Shown: positions 6,611 through 15,589 of the stretch, piece after piece
Layout: each line of letters starts with the position of its first letter
How positions within the stretch are numbered: position 1 is the first letter of the stretch
Assembly: GCF_001113365.1 (NCBI RefSeq)
Contig: NZ_CKYA01000008.1
Span: 1-64,000 of the forward strand
Reading direction: 5' to 3'
Length of the DNA stretch: 64,000 nucleotides
Source of the DNA: Streptococcus pneumoniae
Lineage (GTDB): Bacteria; Bacillota; Bacilli; Lactobacillales; Streptococcaceae
Notes under the pieces: model-generated
What the model was told of the DNA's origin: nothing
The model's input: the letters and a program-made list of their open reading frames with translations, nothing else
Database searches by the model: none
Made by a program: the position numbers and the translations under genes

Positions 6611-7160
6611 GATACACATTTTAGAAAAGCTTTCCTTTATTCTACTATTTTTCTTGTATTTTATCATTCAGTATGATAAAATACAAGTTTTTTGACAAAA
6701 TAACCAAAAACTACTCGCTATCCCTTCTCACATTACCCTACATATCGTTTGACATGCGACTGATAGTTCAGGAAAACTTCAAGGACAGCTTTTTCTCATC
6801 CACTATGCAGGACTTACTATTTCATTTCTACTCCTATAGGCTCAATTTGACACTTTTCTTCTTCGAATTACTCATATGCCTACTGAATAGTGAGTTCGAT
6901 TTATCCAAATTTATTTTTGTCTATTTTGATGAACACTTCCACGAAGATAGTCTGAAAAAGAATCCGCCCCAATTTTCCTTCTCTTTTTAATCATATTATT
7001 CCAGATATGATTGCCCTCTTGTTCAGTAATAAATTGCGCTTTAAACGCTTCAATCGGTTTACATTGTCAAATTTAGATTTTATTTGAGCATAACTTTCTA
7101 GTTTGCTTTTTGATTTTTATTTAATATAGTAGCAAAAATTGAAGGAAATATCTCCACAAG
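6611..7160. other. Gap without a supported gene; contains a perfect 15-bp inverted repeat
   Basis: AT-rich sequence. CTTGTATTTTATCAT (6653-6667) and its exact complement (6673-6687) form a 15-bp stem with a 5-nt loop and six T behind it on the plus strand; it could be an operator palindrome or a weak plus-strand terminator. A 105-codon plus-strand frame starts inside this palindrome (6673-6990), is Phe/Leu rich and has no ribosome binding site, so I do not call it a gene. Confidence 0.5.
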
Positions 7161-7203
7161 AAAACGCATACTATTAAGCTTTTTCAAGACCTAATAATAT
7201 GCG
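7161..7203 (-). terminator. lytA terminator, ACGCATAATATCAA-type hairpin
   Basis: GCGCATATTATTAGG...CTTAATAGTATGCG stem followed by TTTTCTT on the minus strand, about 30 nt after the lytA stop. Same family of inverted repeat as at 1331-1381 and 20988-21031. Confidence 0.8.
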
Positions 7204-7231
7204 CTGTTCTGATTTGAAAGACATTCCATTA

Positions 7232-8182
7232 TTATTTTACTGTTATCAAGCCTTCAGGCTCGACTGTAAATTCTGGTTTTTCTGCTATCGTACCATCTTC
7301 TTTGAGGTAATACCAGCCATCATTTGATTTGACAAAGGCATTGGAAACCATGTCCCCATTTTGACTATCAAGATAGTACCAAGTCTCCTTGTATTTAATC
7401 CAGCCTGTTTTCATAGCACCTTCTCCATCGAAATAGTACCACTTCTCAGCGATTTTCTTCCAGCCTGTAGCCATTTCGCCTGACTGATCAAACCAGTACC
7501 AGTTGCCGTCTATGTACTTCTTCCAACGGTCTGCAAGCATATATCCTGAACCGTCAAAGTAATACCAAGTACCATTTACTTTCTCAAACTTATCTTTTGG
7601 ATAAGAACCGTCTGAGTGTACATACCAGGTGCCAGTATCGTTCTGTTGCCATCCTGCTTCAATCGTCAAGCCGTTTTCAACATCCTGCTTAAACTGCTCA
7701 CGGCTAATACCCCATTTGGCAAGATAAGGATAGGGGTCAATGTGATCTGAGTTATTATCGGGTTGGTTATTGGTGCAGTATTCGTGTGTCTTGATACCTG
7801 CTAAATCAGCAGTATCAAGCGTTTTAGGTATCCCAGCCTCGTCTGCTAGATTGCGCAAGAGTTCGATATAGAGGCGATAGTCAATCAGAAACTCTTCTTT
7901 TGATTCATGACTTTCAATCAGTTCAACTTGTGCATAACCTTCTGCATTCCAACCGCCCCCAACGTCCCAGGCACCATTATCAACAGGTCCTACCTGCATA
8001 ACACGACCATTACCGACTACGTGTGAAAAGAAGCCCAATTCAGGATCTTTTCTGTAATGGTAGTCAGCCTCATTTTGCACCGTTGAGTTACGGTTGCCTG
8101 TGGAATGGGCATGGACTTGCCTATATGGTTGCACGCCGACTTGAGGCAAATCTGTTCTTAATTTACTCACATCAATTTCCAT
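7232..8182 (-). CDS. lytA: LytA autolysin, N-acetylmuramoyl-L-alanine amidase, atypical 316-aa form
   Basis: Cleaves the bond between MurNAc and the L-Ala of the stem peptide; attaches to phosphocholine on teichoic acids. An amidase_2 domain (about 1-175) has the metal ligand His26 (VHAHSTGN), the IESH glutamate and the SDHIDPY histidine/aspartate. A linker leads to six to seven choline-binding repeats (GTWYYFDGSGYML, GNWYWFDQSGEMATGW and so on) and the conserved tail PEFTVEPEGLITVK. No signal peptide, as in known LytA. The last repeat reads SNDGWYYLK, where pneumococcal LytA has ADGTGWYYLK; this two-residue gap gives 316 instead of 318 residues and marks mitis/pseudopneumoniae-type alleles. 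Last gene of the cinA-recA-dinF-lytA competence-inducible cluster. AAGGAG precedes the ATG. Confidence 0.97.
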   Translation of the reverse strand: MEIDVSKLRTDLPQVGVQPYRQVHAHSTGNRNSTVQNEADYHYRKDPELGFFSHVVGNGRVMQVGPVDNGAWDVGGGWNAEGYAQVELIESHESKEEFLIDYRLYIELLRNLADEAGIPKTLDTADLAGIKTHEYCTNNQPDNNSDHIDPYPYLAKWGISREQFKQDVENGLTIEAGWQQNDTGTWYVHSDGSYPKDKFEKVNGTWYYFDGSGYMLADRWKKYIDGNWYWFDQSGEMATGWKKIAEKWYYFDGEGAMKTGWIKYKETWYYLDSQNGDMVSNAFVKSNDGWYYLKEDGTIAEKPEFTVEPEGLITVK

Positions 8183-8437
8183 ATTCTACTCCTTATCGAT
8201 TAAGACAACTCATTTTTTACAATACAGAATCAGAAACTCCTTTATTTATACCTTGCAAAGAAGACAATCTTAGTCACGATTAGGCTTGTAGATAGAACTT
8301 TAAAACGCACTATTTTGACACTGTAAATAGGACTGATAAGGTCTGCATTCTATCTACAATAACACCCCAGACTAAAAAGCTTTTCAAAAGTATATTTTTA
8401 CAGTCTCTATATGTCCTTTTCATAAATACTATACTTT

Positions 8438-8446
8438 ATTATATCA
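8438..8446 (-). promoter_or_regulatory. Extended -10 promoter upstream of lytA
   Basis: TGATATAAT on the minus strand, with no good -35 at 17 nt (TTGACT lies only 12 nt away). It would give a leader of about 250 nt. The remainder of 8183-8557 holds no gene that I can see. Confidence 0.5.
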
Positions 8447-8557
8447 TATAAAAGAAGTCAAAAGTCTGTTAAACTGTTTTCAAGACCAAACTAAAAGAGG
8501 AGAACACAAGTTTTTTCGATTTTCACTAGAGGAAATGGATTTTATTAGCAAATACAG

Positions 8558-9928
8558 CTAGGAGAGCACTTTGGTTGCCAAGATAGCCTTGCCTTCTTTT
8601 ATCAAGGGGTGACGGAATAATGAGAAGTACAGTTGAACTGTCATGGCAACCCAGATGAGCGGTTCGCAAAGGATAACTCCCTTATAGCCTGCCCAAGGGA
8701 TAATCAAGACCACAAAAGCGATTTTCCCGATTAGTTCGATAAAGCTAGAAACCAGAGGAAGAACCTTTTGCCCCAAGCCCTGCAAGCAATTGCGATAAAT
8801 CAACAAGAGACTCAAAATAGGATAAAAGGCTGAACTGATTTGCAGATAGAGACTACCATTTTCTATCAAGTAACCATCTGTCGAACTAGCCAGGAAGGAA
8901 ACCAAGGCTGGACTAGCAAACAAGAGGAAGACACAAACAAAAATTGCCCAGGATATACTTAAACGACTGCCGATTCGAAGACCTTGAACAATGCGGTCTG
9001 GGCGCTTAGCACCTAAATTCTGAGAAGCATAGGTCGTCATCGAAGCGGAAATAGCAGTCATAGGAAGAAGGGCGAAGGCCATAATGCGTCGCGCCGCTGT
9101 TTGAGCACTAATAATCACGGCTCCAAAAGTATTAACAGAAGACTGTAAAATCACACTGCCGATGGACACAATTGAACTCATCAAGCCCATAGCCAAACCT
9201 TGCTCCAAGAGATCCGCGTACAAGGACTTATCCCATTTGAAATGCTTAAACTGAGGCAAAAGTTCTGGCACGCTCTTACGAATATAGTAAAAACAGAGAA
9301 TCGCTGATAAACCTTGCGAAATAATGGTAGCAAGGCCCGCAGATTGAACCCCCAGTTGCAGTTGCGTGATAAAATAGAGATCCAGAGCTACATTGACCAA
9401 GGCAGAGAAAATCAAAAAGCCAAGGGCAGCCAGACTGTCCCCAATAGATCGCAACAAACCTGCAAAAAGATTATAGGCAAAGCTGACACCGACACAGGTC
9501 ACAATCATAGAAATATATTGATAGGATTGAGGGAGTATTTCAGCAGGAGTATCTAGGTACTGTAAAAGAGGATACAAACCAAAAAAGCCCAGCAACATAA
9601 CTACAATACTCAAAAGTGCACCTAAAATCCAGGTGGCTGCTACTGCTTCCTTTATTTTAGTGAAATTTCGAGCCCCATAATAGCGAGCAATGACAATTCC
9701 CATGCCATTGCCAACACCAAGTGTAAAACCTACAATCAGGTCAAAAATGGCAGTTGTCGCCCCTACTGCAGCCAAGGAATCTTGACCCAGAAAACGCCCA
9801 ACAATCAAGACATCAGCAGTGTTATAGAGTTGCTGAAAGATATTAGACAGCAAGATTGGGAAGGCAAAACTCACAAGCGAGGGAAGAATAGGACCATGAA
9901 TCAGGTCCACTGTTCGTTTTTTATTCAT
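8558..9928 (-). CDS. dinF: DinF, MATE-family efflux protein
   Basis: A 456-residue polytopic membrane protein with about 12 hydrophobic helices and MATE hallmarks: N-terminal GPILPSLVSFAFPILLSNIFQQLYN, QQLYNTADVLIVGRFLGQDSLAAVG, and a repeated second half. MATE transporters export cationic or organic compounds using Na+ or H+ gradients; DinF in pneumococci is damage/competence-inducible as part of the recA operon and linked to protection from oxidants and bile salts. It lies between recA and lytA behind a partial terminator, and also has its own TGATATAAT box only 6 nt before the ATG, with no Shine-Dalgarno, suggesting a leaderless mRNA from this promoter. Confidence 0.95.
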   Translation of the reverse strand: MNKKRTVDLIHGPILPSLVSFAFPILLSNIFQQLYNTADVLIVGRFLGQDSLAAVGATTAIFDLIVGFTLGVGNGMGIVIARYYGARNFTKIKEAVAATWILGALLSIVVMLLGFFGLYPLLQYLDTPAEILPQSYQYISMIVTCVGVSFAYNLFAGLLRSIGDSLAALGFLIFSALVNVALDLYFITQLQLGVQSAGLATIISQGLSAILCFYYIRKSVPELLPQFKHFKWDKSLYADLLEQGLAMGLMSSIVSIGSVILQSSVNTFGAVIISAQTAARRIMAFALLPMTAISASMTTYASQNLGAKRPDRIVQGLRIGSRLSISWAIFVCVFLLFASPALVSFLASSTDGYLIENGSLYLQISSAFYPILSLLLIYRNCLQGLGQKVLPLVSSFIELIGKIAFVVLIIPWAGYKGVILCEPLIWVAMTVQLYFSLFRHPLIKEGKAILATKVLS

Positions 9929-10005
9929 AAGGCTATTATATCAGCTTTCTAGTGGAGCGACAAGAAACAGCAAACTATGCGCGAGCTGAAAACTAGAAAA
10001 AGACC

Positions 10006-10036
10006 ACAAAAAAGCAGTGAATTTTCTCCACTACTT
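10006..10036 (-). terminator. Terminator between recA and dinF
   Basis: AGTAGTGG...CACTGCT stem with a TTTTTTG tail on the minus strand, directly after the recA stop. Probably incomplete, since the four-gene operon is known to be co-transcribed in pneumococci. Confidence 0.7.
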
Positions 10037-10043
10037 TAACAGC

Positions 10044-11210
10044 TTATTCTTCAATTTCGATTTCAAGTTCATCGCCTAGGTCAAGTGTGACTTCTTCATT
10101 CACAGAATCTGCTTGAACTGCTTCTTCTTTTTTAGCTTCAACACCTTCTACAGAAGCTTCTTCTCCATCAATCAAGCCAAATTTAGAACGAACTTGCTTG
10201 TCGATTTCATCAAAGATTTCTGGGTGCTCTGCCAAGTATTTCTTAGCATTCTCAGAACCCTGACCGATTTTTTCATCTTTGTAAGAATACCAAGCCCCTG
10301 CTTTTTTGATAATATCCAAGTCACTTGCAATCTTCAAGAGCTCACCAGTCTTAGAAATTCCTTCTCCGTACATAATTTCAACTACGGCTTCCTTAAACGG
10401 TGGAGCTACCTTATTTTTTACAACCTTAATCTTAGTTTCTTTACCGACATTGGTTTCTTTTTGGTCACCAGTTCCCTTAATTTGTGTATTACCACGAACA
10501 TCCAAGCGGACTGAAGCATAGAATTTCAGAGCACGTCCACCAGGTGTTGTTTCTGGATTTCCAAACATGACCCCAACTTTTTCACGTAATTGGTTGATAA
10601 AGATGGCAATTGTTTTGGTTTTATTGATAGAAGCACCAAGTTTACGCATGGCCTGGCTCATCATACGAGCCTGCAAACCAACGTGGCTATCTCCGATATC
10701 TCCATCAATTTCCGCACGAGGTACAAGGGCCGCAACTGAGTCGACTACGACAAGATCAACTGCACCTGAGTCAATCAATTTTCCCGCAATCTCAAGACCT
10801 TGCTCTCCTGAGTCTGGTTGCGACAAGAGCAATTCGTCAATGTTAACACCAAGAGCCGCAGCATAAGCTGGATCGAGGGCATGTTCCGCATCGATAAAGG
10901 CAGCAATCCCACCTTCTTTTTGCGCTTGGGCAACTGCATGAAGGGCAACTGTTGTCTTACCAGATGACTCTGGTCCATAAATTTCGATGATACGTCCCTT
11001 AGGATAACCACCTGAACCAAGGGCAATGTCAAGCGCCAAGGAACCTGAGCTCATCACTTGCACCTTTTGCTCGGCACGTTCACCCAAACGCATGATTGAA
11101 CCCTTACCAAAGTCTTTCTCAATCAATTTAAGAGCGTCATTCAAGGCTTTTTCACGTTCTGCCCCAAATTTTTTTGAAATTTCATCTAATTTTTTTGGTT
11201 TTTTCGCCAT
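10044..11210 (-). CDS. recA: RecA recombinase
   Basis: 388 residues, full length. ATP-dependent strand exchange, homologous recombination, transformation and SOS-type responses. Walker A GPESSGKTT at 79-87, Walker B LVVVDSVAAL, the L1/L2 DNA-binding loop region (GVMFGNPETTPGGRALKFYASVR) and a very acidic C-terminal tail (EEVTLDLGDELEIEIEE). Preceded by GGAGAA and 54 nt from the end of cinA. In transformable streptococci it is transcribed both from a vegetative promoter and, as cinA-recA, from the SigX-dependent cin-box upstream of cinA. Confidence 0.99.
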   Translation of the reverse strand: MAKKPKKLDEISKKFGAEREKALNDALKLIEKDFGKGSIMRLGERAEQKVQVMSSGSLALDIALGSGGYPKGRIIEIYGPESSGKTTVALHAVAQAQKEGGIAAFIDAEHALDPAYAAALGVNIDELLLSQPDSGEQGLEIAGKLIDSGAVDLVVVDSVAALVPRAEIDGDIGDSHVGLQARMMSQAMRKLGASINKTKTIAIFINQLREKVGVMFGNPETTPGGRALKFYASVRLDVRGNTQIKGTGDQKETNVGKETKIKVVKNKVAPPFKEAVVEIMYGEGISKTGELLKIASDLDIIKKAGAWYSYKDEKIGQGSENAKKYLAEHPEIFDEIDKQVRSKFGLIDGEEASVEGVEAKKEEAVQADSVNEEVTLDLGDELEIEIEE

Positions 11211-11264
11211 TCTATTCTCCTACATTCTAATGGTCCTTAGACCTATCTACTATTATATCAAAAG

Positions 11265-12521
11265 TTAGTCACTTAATAAAGCCTTGCGAACTAGGTTAAA
11301 GGCATGCATAACCGCAATGTGGCGTACATCTGCTCGACTTCTGCCTCCAATATTCACCTTGATGACCTCAGTTCCATGCTCTTGAGCCAAGCCTATGAAG
11401 ACTGTCCCAGCTGGCTGCCCTTCTAGGCTATCTGGTCCTGCCACTCCAGTCAAACTAAGGCCAAAATCAGACTGGGTCTTGCTTCGTGCCTGTTCAGCCA
11501 TCTTCTGAGCTGTATATTCAGACACCACACCGTGTTCTTCCAAATCCTTGGCAGGAATATCCAACATCTTTGATTTTTCCTCCAAGCTATAGGTCACAAA
11601 ACCACCCTTAAATATACTTGAAGCACCTGAAAAATCAGCTACAGTAGCTTGGAAAAGCCCTGCCGTTAAACTCTCAGCAGCCGTGATAGTTTTCCCTTGT
11701 TTTTTCAGTTCTGCTACCACAATACTGGCCAAGCTGGACTCTTCCCCATAACCATAACAAAGTTCTCGTAAACAAATTCCTTCAAAGGTCTGACAATTCA
11801 AGATTTGGTTTTCTAAGATATTCAGCACTTGATTCGCTTCTTCTTGACTGCTAGCCTTTGTTGACAGACGCAGAGTGACTTCTCCTGTCTTGGCATAAGG
11901 TGCCAAGGTAGGATCGATCTGATTATCAATTAAATCAGCCAAAATCGTAACCAACTGACTTTCGCCAATTCCAAAAAAACGAAGAACCCGGGAATACAGC
12001 TTACTCCCCGTCATCAACTTGGGTAGAAGTTGGTTTAAGACCATAGGCTTCAATTCACTTGGCGGACCAGGAAGGACAACGTAGGTCACTCCATCTACTT
12101 CTAGTATTCCTCCCACAGCCAGCCCCGTTTCGTTTGGCAGTGGAGTCGCTCCTTCTACAATTTGGGCTTGTCTTTCGTTATTCGGTGTTCGGGCATAATC
12201 TGGTCGCTGGGCGAAAAAGACATCTAACTTCTCCTGAGCCTGAGGATCGAAGACTAATTCTTTCCCTAAAAATTTAGCCAGAGTTTGTTTGGTCAAATCG
12301 TCCTCAGTTGGCCCCAAACCGCCTGTCAAAATCACCAGACTGCTACGTTGACTGGCAATCTCAAGTAAAGACAAGAGACGAGCTTCATTGTCTCCTACAG
12401 CCGTCTGAAAATATACGTCTACTCCAATCTCAGCTAGTTTTTCCGACAAAAACTGAGCATTGGTGTTGACAATCTGTCCTGTCAAAATCTCTGTTCCAAC
12501 AGCAATGATTTCTGCTTTCAT
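11265..12521 (-). CDS. cinA: CinA competence/damage-inducible protein
   Basis: 418 residues. N-terminal molybdopterin-binding-like domain (AEIIAVGTEILTGQIVNTNAQFL, TGGLGPTEDDLT) and C-terminal CinA domain related to NMN deamidase (TAAESLTAGLFQATVADFSGAS, GVAGP). CinA proteins act in pyridine-nucleotide salvage, and in pneumococci CinA brings RecA to the membrane-associated transformation machinery. First gene of the competence operon, with GGAGG before the ATG and a consensus cin-box 18 nt upstream of the start codon. Confidence 0.97.
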   Translation of the reverse strand: MKAEIIAVGTEILTGQIVNTNAQFLSEKLAEIGVDVYFQTAVGDNEARLLSLLEIASQRSSLVILTGGLGPTEDDLTKQTLAKFLGKELVFDPQAQEKLDVFFAQRPDYARTPNNERQAQIVEGATPLPNETGLAVGGILEVDGVTYVVLPGPPSELKPMVLNQLLPKLMTGSKLYSRVLRFFGIGESQLVTILADLIDNQIDPTLAPYAKTGEVTLRLSTKASSQEEANQVLNILENQILNCQTFEGICLRELCYGYGEESSLASIVVAELKKQGKTITAAESLTAGLFQATVADFSGASSIFKGGFVTYSLEEKSKMLDIPAKDLEEHGVVSEYTAQKMAEQARSKTQSDFGLSLTGVAGPDSLEGQPAGTVFIGLAQEHGTEVIKVNIGGRSRADVRHIAVMHAFNLVRKALLSD

Positions 12522-12538
12522 GTTTCCTCCTACCTATC

Positions 12539-12546
12539 TATTCGTA
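12539..12546 (-). promoter_or_regulatory. cin-box (SigX/ComX promoter element) for cinA-recA-dinF-lytA
   Basis: Exact TACGAATA on the minus strand, preceded by an A/T-rich run, 18 nt from the cinA start codon. This octamer is the recognition element of the alternative sigma factor ComX that drives late competence genes in streptococci. Confidence 0.92.
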
Positions 12547-12552
12547 TTTTTT

Positions 12553-12584
12553 TGAAAAAATCGCAGGAATTTTCCTACGATTGA
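12553..12584 (-). terminator. lytR terminator
   Basis: ATCGTAGGAA-AA-TTCCTGCGAT hairpin followed by TTTTTTC on the minus strand, between lytR and the cin-box. Confidence 0.85.
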
Positions 12585-12604
12585 TTTTTTATTTGTATCA
12601 AAAG

Positions 12605-13621
12605 TTAATTATCTTCATCACCAACAGGTGCTCGTCCAAATAAATCTTCAAATAAGACCGCATTGGTTTCAAGCTGAGTGACTTCTTCTTGCCCCAAAGA
12701 ACGTCGGAGTAGATTTTGCATTTCCAACATATGGGCTCTCGAAACAATCTGGTAAGAAACACCTTGAAGCATCTCTCCTTCACCCTGCAACTGCTGAGTT
12801 TCAATGGTTTTAAATGAATCTTTATAGCCCAACAAGCTCGGAATACTTTTCGCAGACAAATCAATATTGGTCTGCATATTGTCACTCAAAGCTTTTAGAA
12901 TCTCTTGATAATGACCAACGCTATTTAAACTAAGAGCTTTTTCCATGACTTTTTGAATAACTTCACGTTGACGTTTTTGACGACCATAATCTCCCTCAGG
13001 ATCTTGGTAACGCATTCGTGCATAGACTAGGGCTTCTTCTCCCCCAATATGTTGCTCCCCAACACCGATAGAAATGGTATTAAATTCTTCTTGGTCACTG
13101 ATAGAAATTGGGAAACCTAGGGTATTATTGACTGTAATACCACCTACTGCATCCACTAGTTTTTGCAACCCTTTCATATTGACCATCACATAGCGATCAA
13201 TATGGATATTCATCATTTTTTGAATAGTTTCTATAGCAAGCTCTGCTCCACCATCTGCATATGCTGAATTCAGTTTCGCTTCATGAGCCTGACCATTCCC
13301 TGATTCAATGCGGGTCAGAATATCCCGCTCTAAACTCATCATCGTTGTTTTTTTCGTTTTAGGATTCACTGTCATCAAGATCATGCTATCACTTCTACCG
13401 ACCCAAGTTTCAGTTCGTTCAGCATTTCCGGTGTCCACTCCCATTAACAGAATGGTTAGAGGTTCAGTCGCTTCAATAACCTTGGTTTCTTCGCCGATTT
13501 TTTTATAGGTTTTAGCTAAGGTTTCTGTCCCTTGCTGATAAATAGTATAAGCAAAAATACCTGCTCCTACTACAGTTACAGAAAGTAAAGCTAGCACCAT
13601 TCCAATAATTTTTTTAACCAT
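12605..13621 (-). CDS. lytR: LytR-CpsA-Psr family phosphotransferase
   Basis: 338 residues. One N-terminal membrane helix (VKKIIGMVLALLSVTVVGAGIFAY) and an extracellular LCP domain with the conserved LLMGVDTG, RSDSMILMTVNP, SLERDI and YARMRYQDPEGDYGRQKRQ motifs that bind the polyprenyl pyrophosphate. LCP enzymes attach teichoic acids or capsule polymers to peptidoglycan at the outer face of the membrane. Position directly upstream of the competence operon and downstream of tsaE and an acetyltransferase is that of pneumococcal lytR. The next gene starts 8 nt upstream, so these form one operon ending at the terminator at 12553-12584. Confidence 0.93.
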   Translation of the reverse strand: MVKKIIGMVLALLSVTVVGAGIFAYTIYQQGTETLAKTYKKIGEETKVIEATEPLTILLMGVDTGNAERTETWVGRSDSMILMTVNPKTKKTTMMSLERDILTRIESGNGQAHEAKLNSAYADGGAELAIETIQKMMNIHIDRYVMVNMKGLQKLVDAVGGITVNNTLGFPISISDQEEFNTISIGVGEQHIGGEEALVYARMRYQDPEGDYGRQKRQREVIQKVMEKALSLNSVGHYQEILKALSDNMQTNIDLSAKSIPSLLGYKDSFKTIETQQLQGEGEMLQGVSYQIVSRAHMLEMQNLLRRSLGQEEVTQLETNAVLFEDLFGRAPVGDEDN

Positions 13622-13628
13622 ATTTCTA

Positions 13629-14147
13629 CTAATCGATCAGTTTACCCATCAAGTAAACATCGATAAATTTCCCTTCTTCTATATATGCTCCACGCTCTTG
13701 GCGACCTTCAATGACAAAGCCATGCTTTTGATAAAGATGAACCGCAGCCTGATTACGAGTTTGGACAGTCAGTTGGAGACGACGCAGAATGCCACTTGCT
13801 TGTGCCCACTCTATCGCTTCTTCTAGCAACAAACTTCCCAAGCCATTATTCCAATATCTTTTTCCAATCACAATGAAGAAATCCCCAATATGACGGACTC
13901 TCTTACGCTGGTCAGCTGTAATATTTACAATACCAGCAATTTTATCATTTAAGAATGCAAGTAAGGTTATCTGATTGTCCGAACTAGCTTGCTTGTTGAG
14001 AAATACTTCCATCTCCTCACTGGTCAAGAGAATACCATCTCCATCTAAGCTGGTAAAATCTGTCTCCAAACTCACACGATTTAAAAAGGCCACTAATTCA
14101 GCTGCATCTTTAGGCTCTGCTTCTCTAATGAGCAATTCATACTCCAT
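13629..14147 (-). CDS. GNAT-family N-acetyltransferase
   Basis: 172 residues with the GNAT fold: N-terminal IREAEPKDAAELVAFLNRVS, the acetyl-CoA loop region KRYWNNGLGSLLLEEAIEWA (variant of Q/RxxGxG/A) and the C-terminal LTVQTRNQAAVHLYQKHGFVIEGRQERG. Substrate unknown; the pattern resembles RimJ/RimL and small-molecule acetyltransferases rather than RimI specifically. Overlaps the end of tsaE by 11 bp and is followed after 7 nt by lytR, so it is translationally coupled within a tsaE-GNAT-lytR operon. Confidence 0.88.
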   Translation of the reverse strand: MEYELLIREAEPKDAAELVAFLNRVSLETDFTSLDGDGILLTSEEMEVFLNKQASSDNQITLLAFLNDKIAGIVNITADQRKRVRHIGDFFIVIGKRYWNNGLGSLLLEEAIEWAQASGILRRLQLTVQTRNQAAVHLYQKHGFVIEGRQERGAYIEEGKFIDVYLMGKLID

Positions 14148-14580
14148 GTTGAAGCTCCTCTAACAATTTCTCAGCACGCAACCCCTTTGCCTGGAAATTT
14201 AAACGGCGTCCATCTGCTTCTTTTAGAATTTCCAATTCTAAATAAGTATCTGGTAAGGCATCTCCTAAGAGATTTCCCCACTCAATAACAGTCACTCCGC
14301 CACCAAAGAGAAACTCATCCAAATCAATAGAATCCGCATCTCCTCCAATACGATAAACATCTAAATGGTAAAGCGGAAGACGCCCCTCATACTCTCTTAC
14401 GATAGTATAGGTGGGACTTTTAATCATTTGAGAAATCTGCAATCCTTTCGCAAGTCCTTTAGTAAAGGTCGTTTTACCTGCGCCCAGTTCTCCAGTTAAG
14501 ATTAAAACATCATTCTTTGCTAATAGATGACCCAAACGCTCCCCTAAGGATTGTAGCTCTTCTTCATTTTTTGTGTACAT
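14137..14580 (-). CDS. tsaE: TsaE, tRNA threonylcarbamoyladenosine biosynthesis ATPase
   Basis: 147 residues. Walker A GELGAGKTTF near residue 33, the switch region KSPTYTIVREYEG and HLDVYRIG, and the acidic VIEWGNLLGDALPDTYLEL segment typical of TsaE. Together with TsaB, TsaC and TsaD it makes t6A37 on ANN-decoding tRNAs. First gene of its operon; TGGTATAAT lies 6 nt before the ATG with no ribosome binding site, so the mRNA is probably leaderless. Confidence 0.95.
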   Translation of the reverse strand: MYTKNEEELQSLGERLGHLLAKNDVLILTGELGAGKTTFTKGLAKGLQISQMIKSPTYTIVREYEGRLPLYHLDVYRIGGDADSIDLDEFLFGGGVTVIEWGNLLGDALPDTYLELEILKEADGRRLNFQAKGLRAEKLLEELQHGV

Positions 14581-14664
14581 ACTCTTATTATACCAAAAAC
14601 TTTTCTTTTGTGTCTATTTTCCTACTAAACTTACCATCATAACATCCATAAAAACAAGCTTTCT

Positions 14665-15285
14665 CTAAAAGAAAATGAGCGTAGCAATGACCAATACAAG
14701 ATCTCGGAAAATATGACCATAAAAGGAAACTTCCTTCTTAACCGAATTTGGGACAAGATAGGCTGCAAAAAACAAACCCAGTCCAATATAAATCAGAAGA
14801 GAGACAATGGTCATTGGATTTCTTAAGAAGAGAAGTGTTGCTAAAATAGTCACCAAAACTGTCTTTTTTCTGTCTAGCATAGCAAGCAAATCGCGCATGT
14901 ATTTTTTCAAGGGTAAAAAAATCAGCAAATCTAGCCCAAATAGAAAGAAAAAGGATGGCAATAAAAAGTCAACTAATTCTTGCTGCAGCGTATTTTTGAT
15001 GAACAAGTTATCTGACAGGACAAGAACAGCTCCTAACAAATTAATTAAGAGCAGGATACTGTAAAGAAGCTTCACTGACTGCTTACTGGCTAGGACACTA
15101 TGAACTTCTTGCTTACGGGTATAAAGATAATTTACTCCAGCACAGATTCCTGAAACGAAGACCATACTTCCGATGAAAAAAGCTGTACTTTGTTTAAAGG
15201 ACAAGATGCATTCCTTCCATAGGAAACAGCTACTCAAACTGATTTGAATTAAAGCTAACAAAAATAAGATTCTCATTGATTTCAT
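14665..15285 (-). CDS. Hypothetical polytopic membrane protein
   Basis: 206 residues with about six hydrophobic helices (for example ILFLLALIQISLSSCFL, AFFIGSMVFVSGICAGVNYLY, LLYSILLLINLLGAVLVL, LLPSFFFLFGLDLLIFL, MTIVSLLIYIGLGLFFAAYLV). GGGAG sits 7 nt before the ATG. No recognised catalytic motif. It occupies the place of a conserved pneumococcal membrane protein between tsaE and tprA. Function unknown. Confidence 0.75.
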   Translation of the reverse strand: MKSMRILFLLALIQISLSSCFLWKECILSFKQSTAFFIGSMVFVSGICAGVNYLYTRKQEVHSVLASKQSVKLLYSILLLINLLGAVLVLSDNLFIKNTLQQELVDFLLPSFFFLFGLDLLIFLPLKKYMRDLLAMLDRKKTVLVTILATLLFLRNPMTIVSLLIYIGLGLFFAAYLVPNSVKKEVSFYGHIFRDLVLVIATLIFF

Positions 15286-15390
15286 CTTTTCTCTCCCTTC
15301 CTACCAATCATTATACTAGGAGAAAAGAGAGAACTGTTTCCAATCTTCTCAAATGTCTCTTTAAGACGCTAAACAAACACTAGAGACTAA

Positions 15391-15501
15391 TACTCAATGA
15401 AAATCAAAGAGCAAACTAGGATGCTAGCCACAGGTTGCTCAAAACACTGTTTTGAGGTTCAGATAGAGCTGACGTGGTTTGAAGAGATTTTGGAAGAATA
15501 T
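15391..15501 (-). repeat. BOX element, partial (C plus truncated B and A), reverse orientation
   Basis: Starts TACTCAATGAAAATCAAAGAGC (boxC), continues with TGCTCAAAACACTGTTTTGAGGTT (boxB) and ends with CTGACGTGGTTTGAAGAGATTTT (boxA), about 110 bp in all; the middle is shortened. Confidence 0.88.
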
Positions 15502-15509
15502 AAACTTGA

Positions 15510-15546
15510 AATAAGGCTGATAGTATTCATTTCACTATCAGCCTTA
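15510..15546 (-). terminator. tprA terminator
   Basis: AAGGCTGATAGT and ACTATCAGCCTT form a perfect 12-bp stem with a 9-nt loop, followed by ATTTC on the minus strand, 45 nt after the tprA stop. Confidence 0.8.
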
Positions 15547-15589
15547 CAGGTTATTTAACGTTTCAGAAAAACTATAATGTCAAGATTAA

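Noticed and set aside
6673..6990. 105-codon plus-strand frame
   Set aside because: Starts inside a palindrome, lacks a ribosome binding site, and is Phe/Leu rich as expected from AT-rich noncoding DNA.
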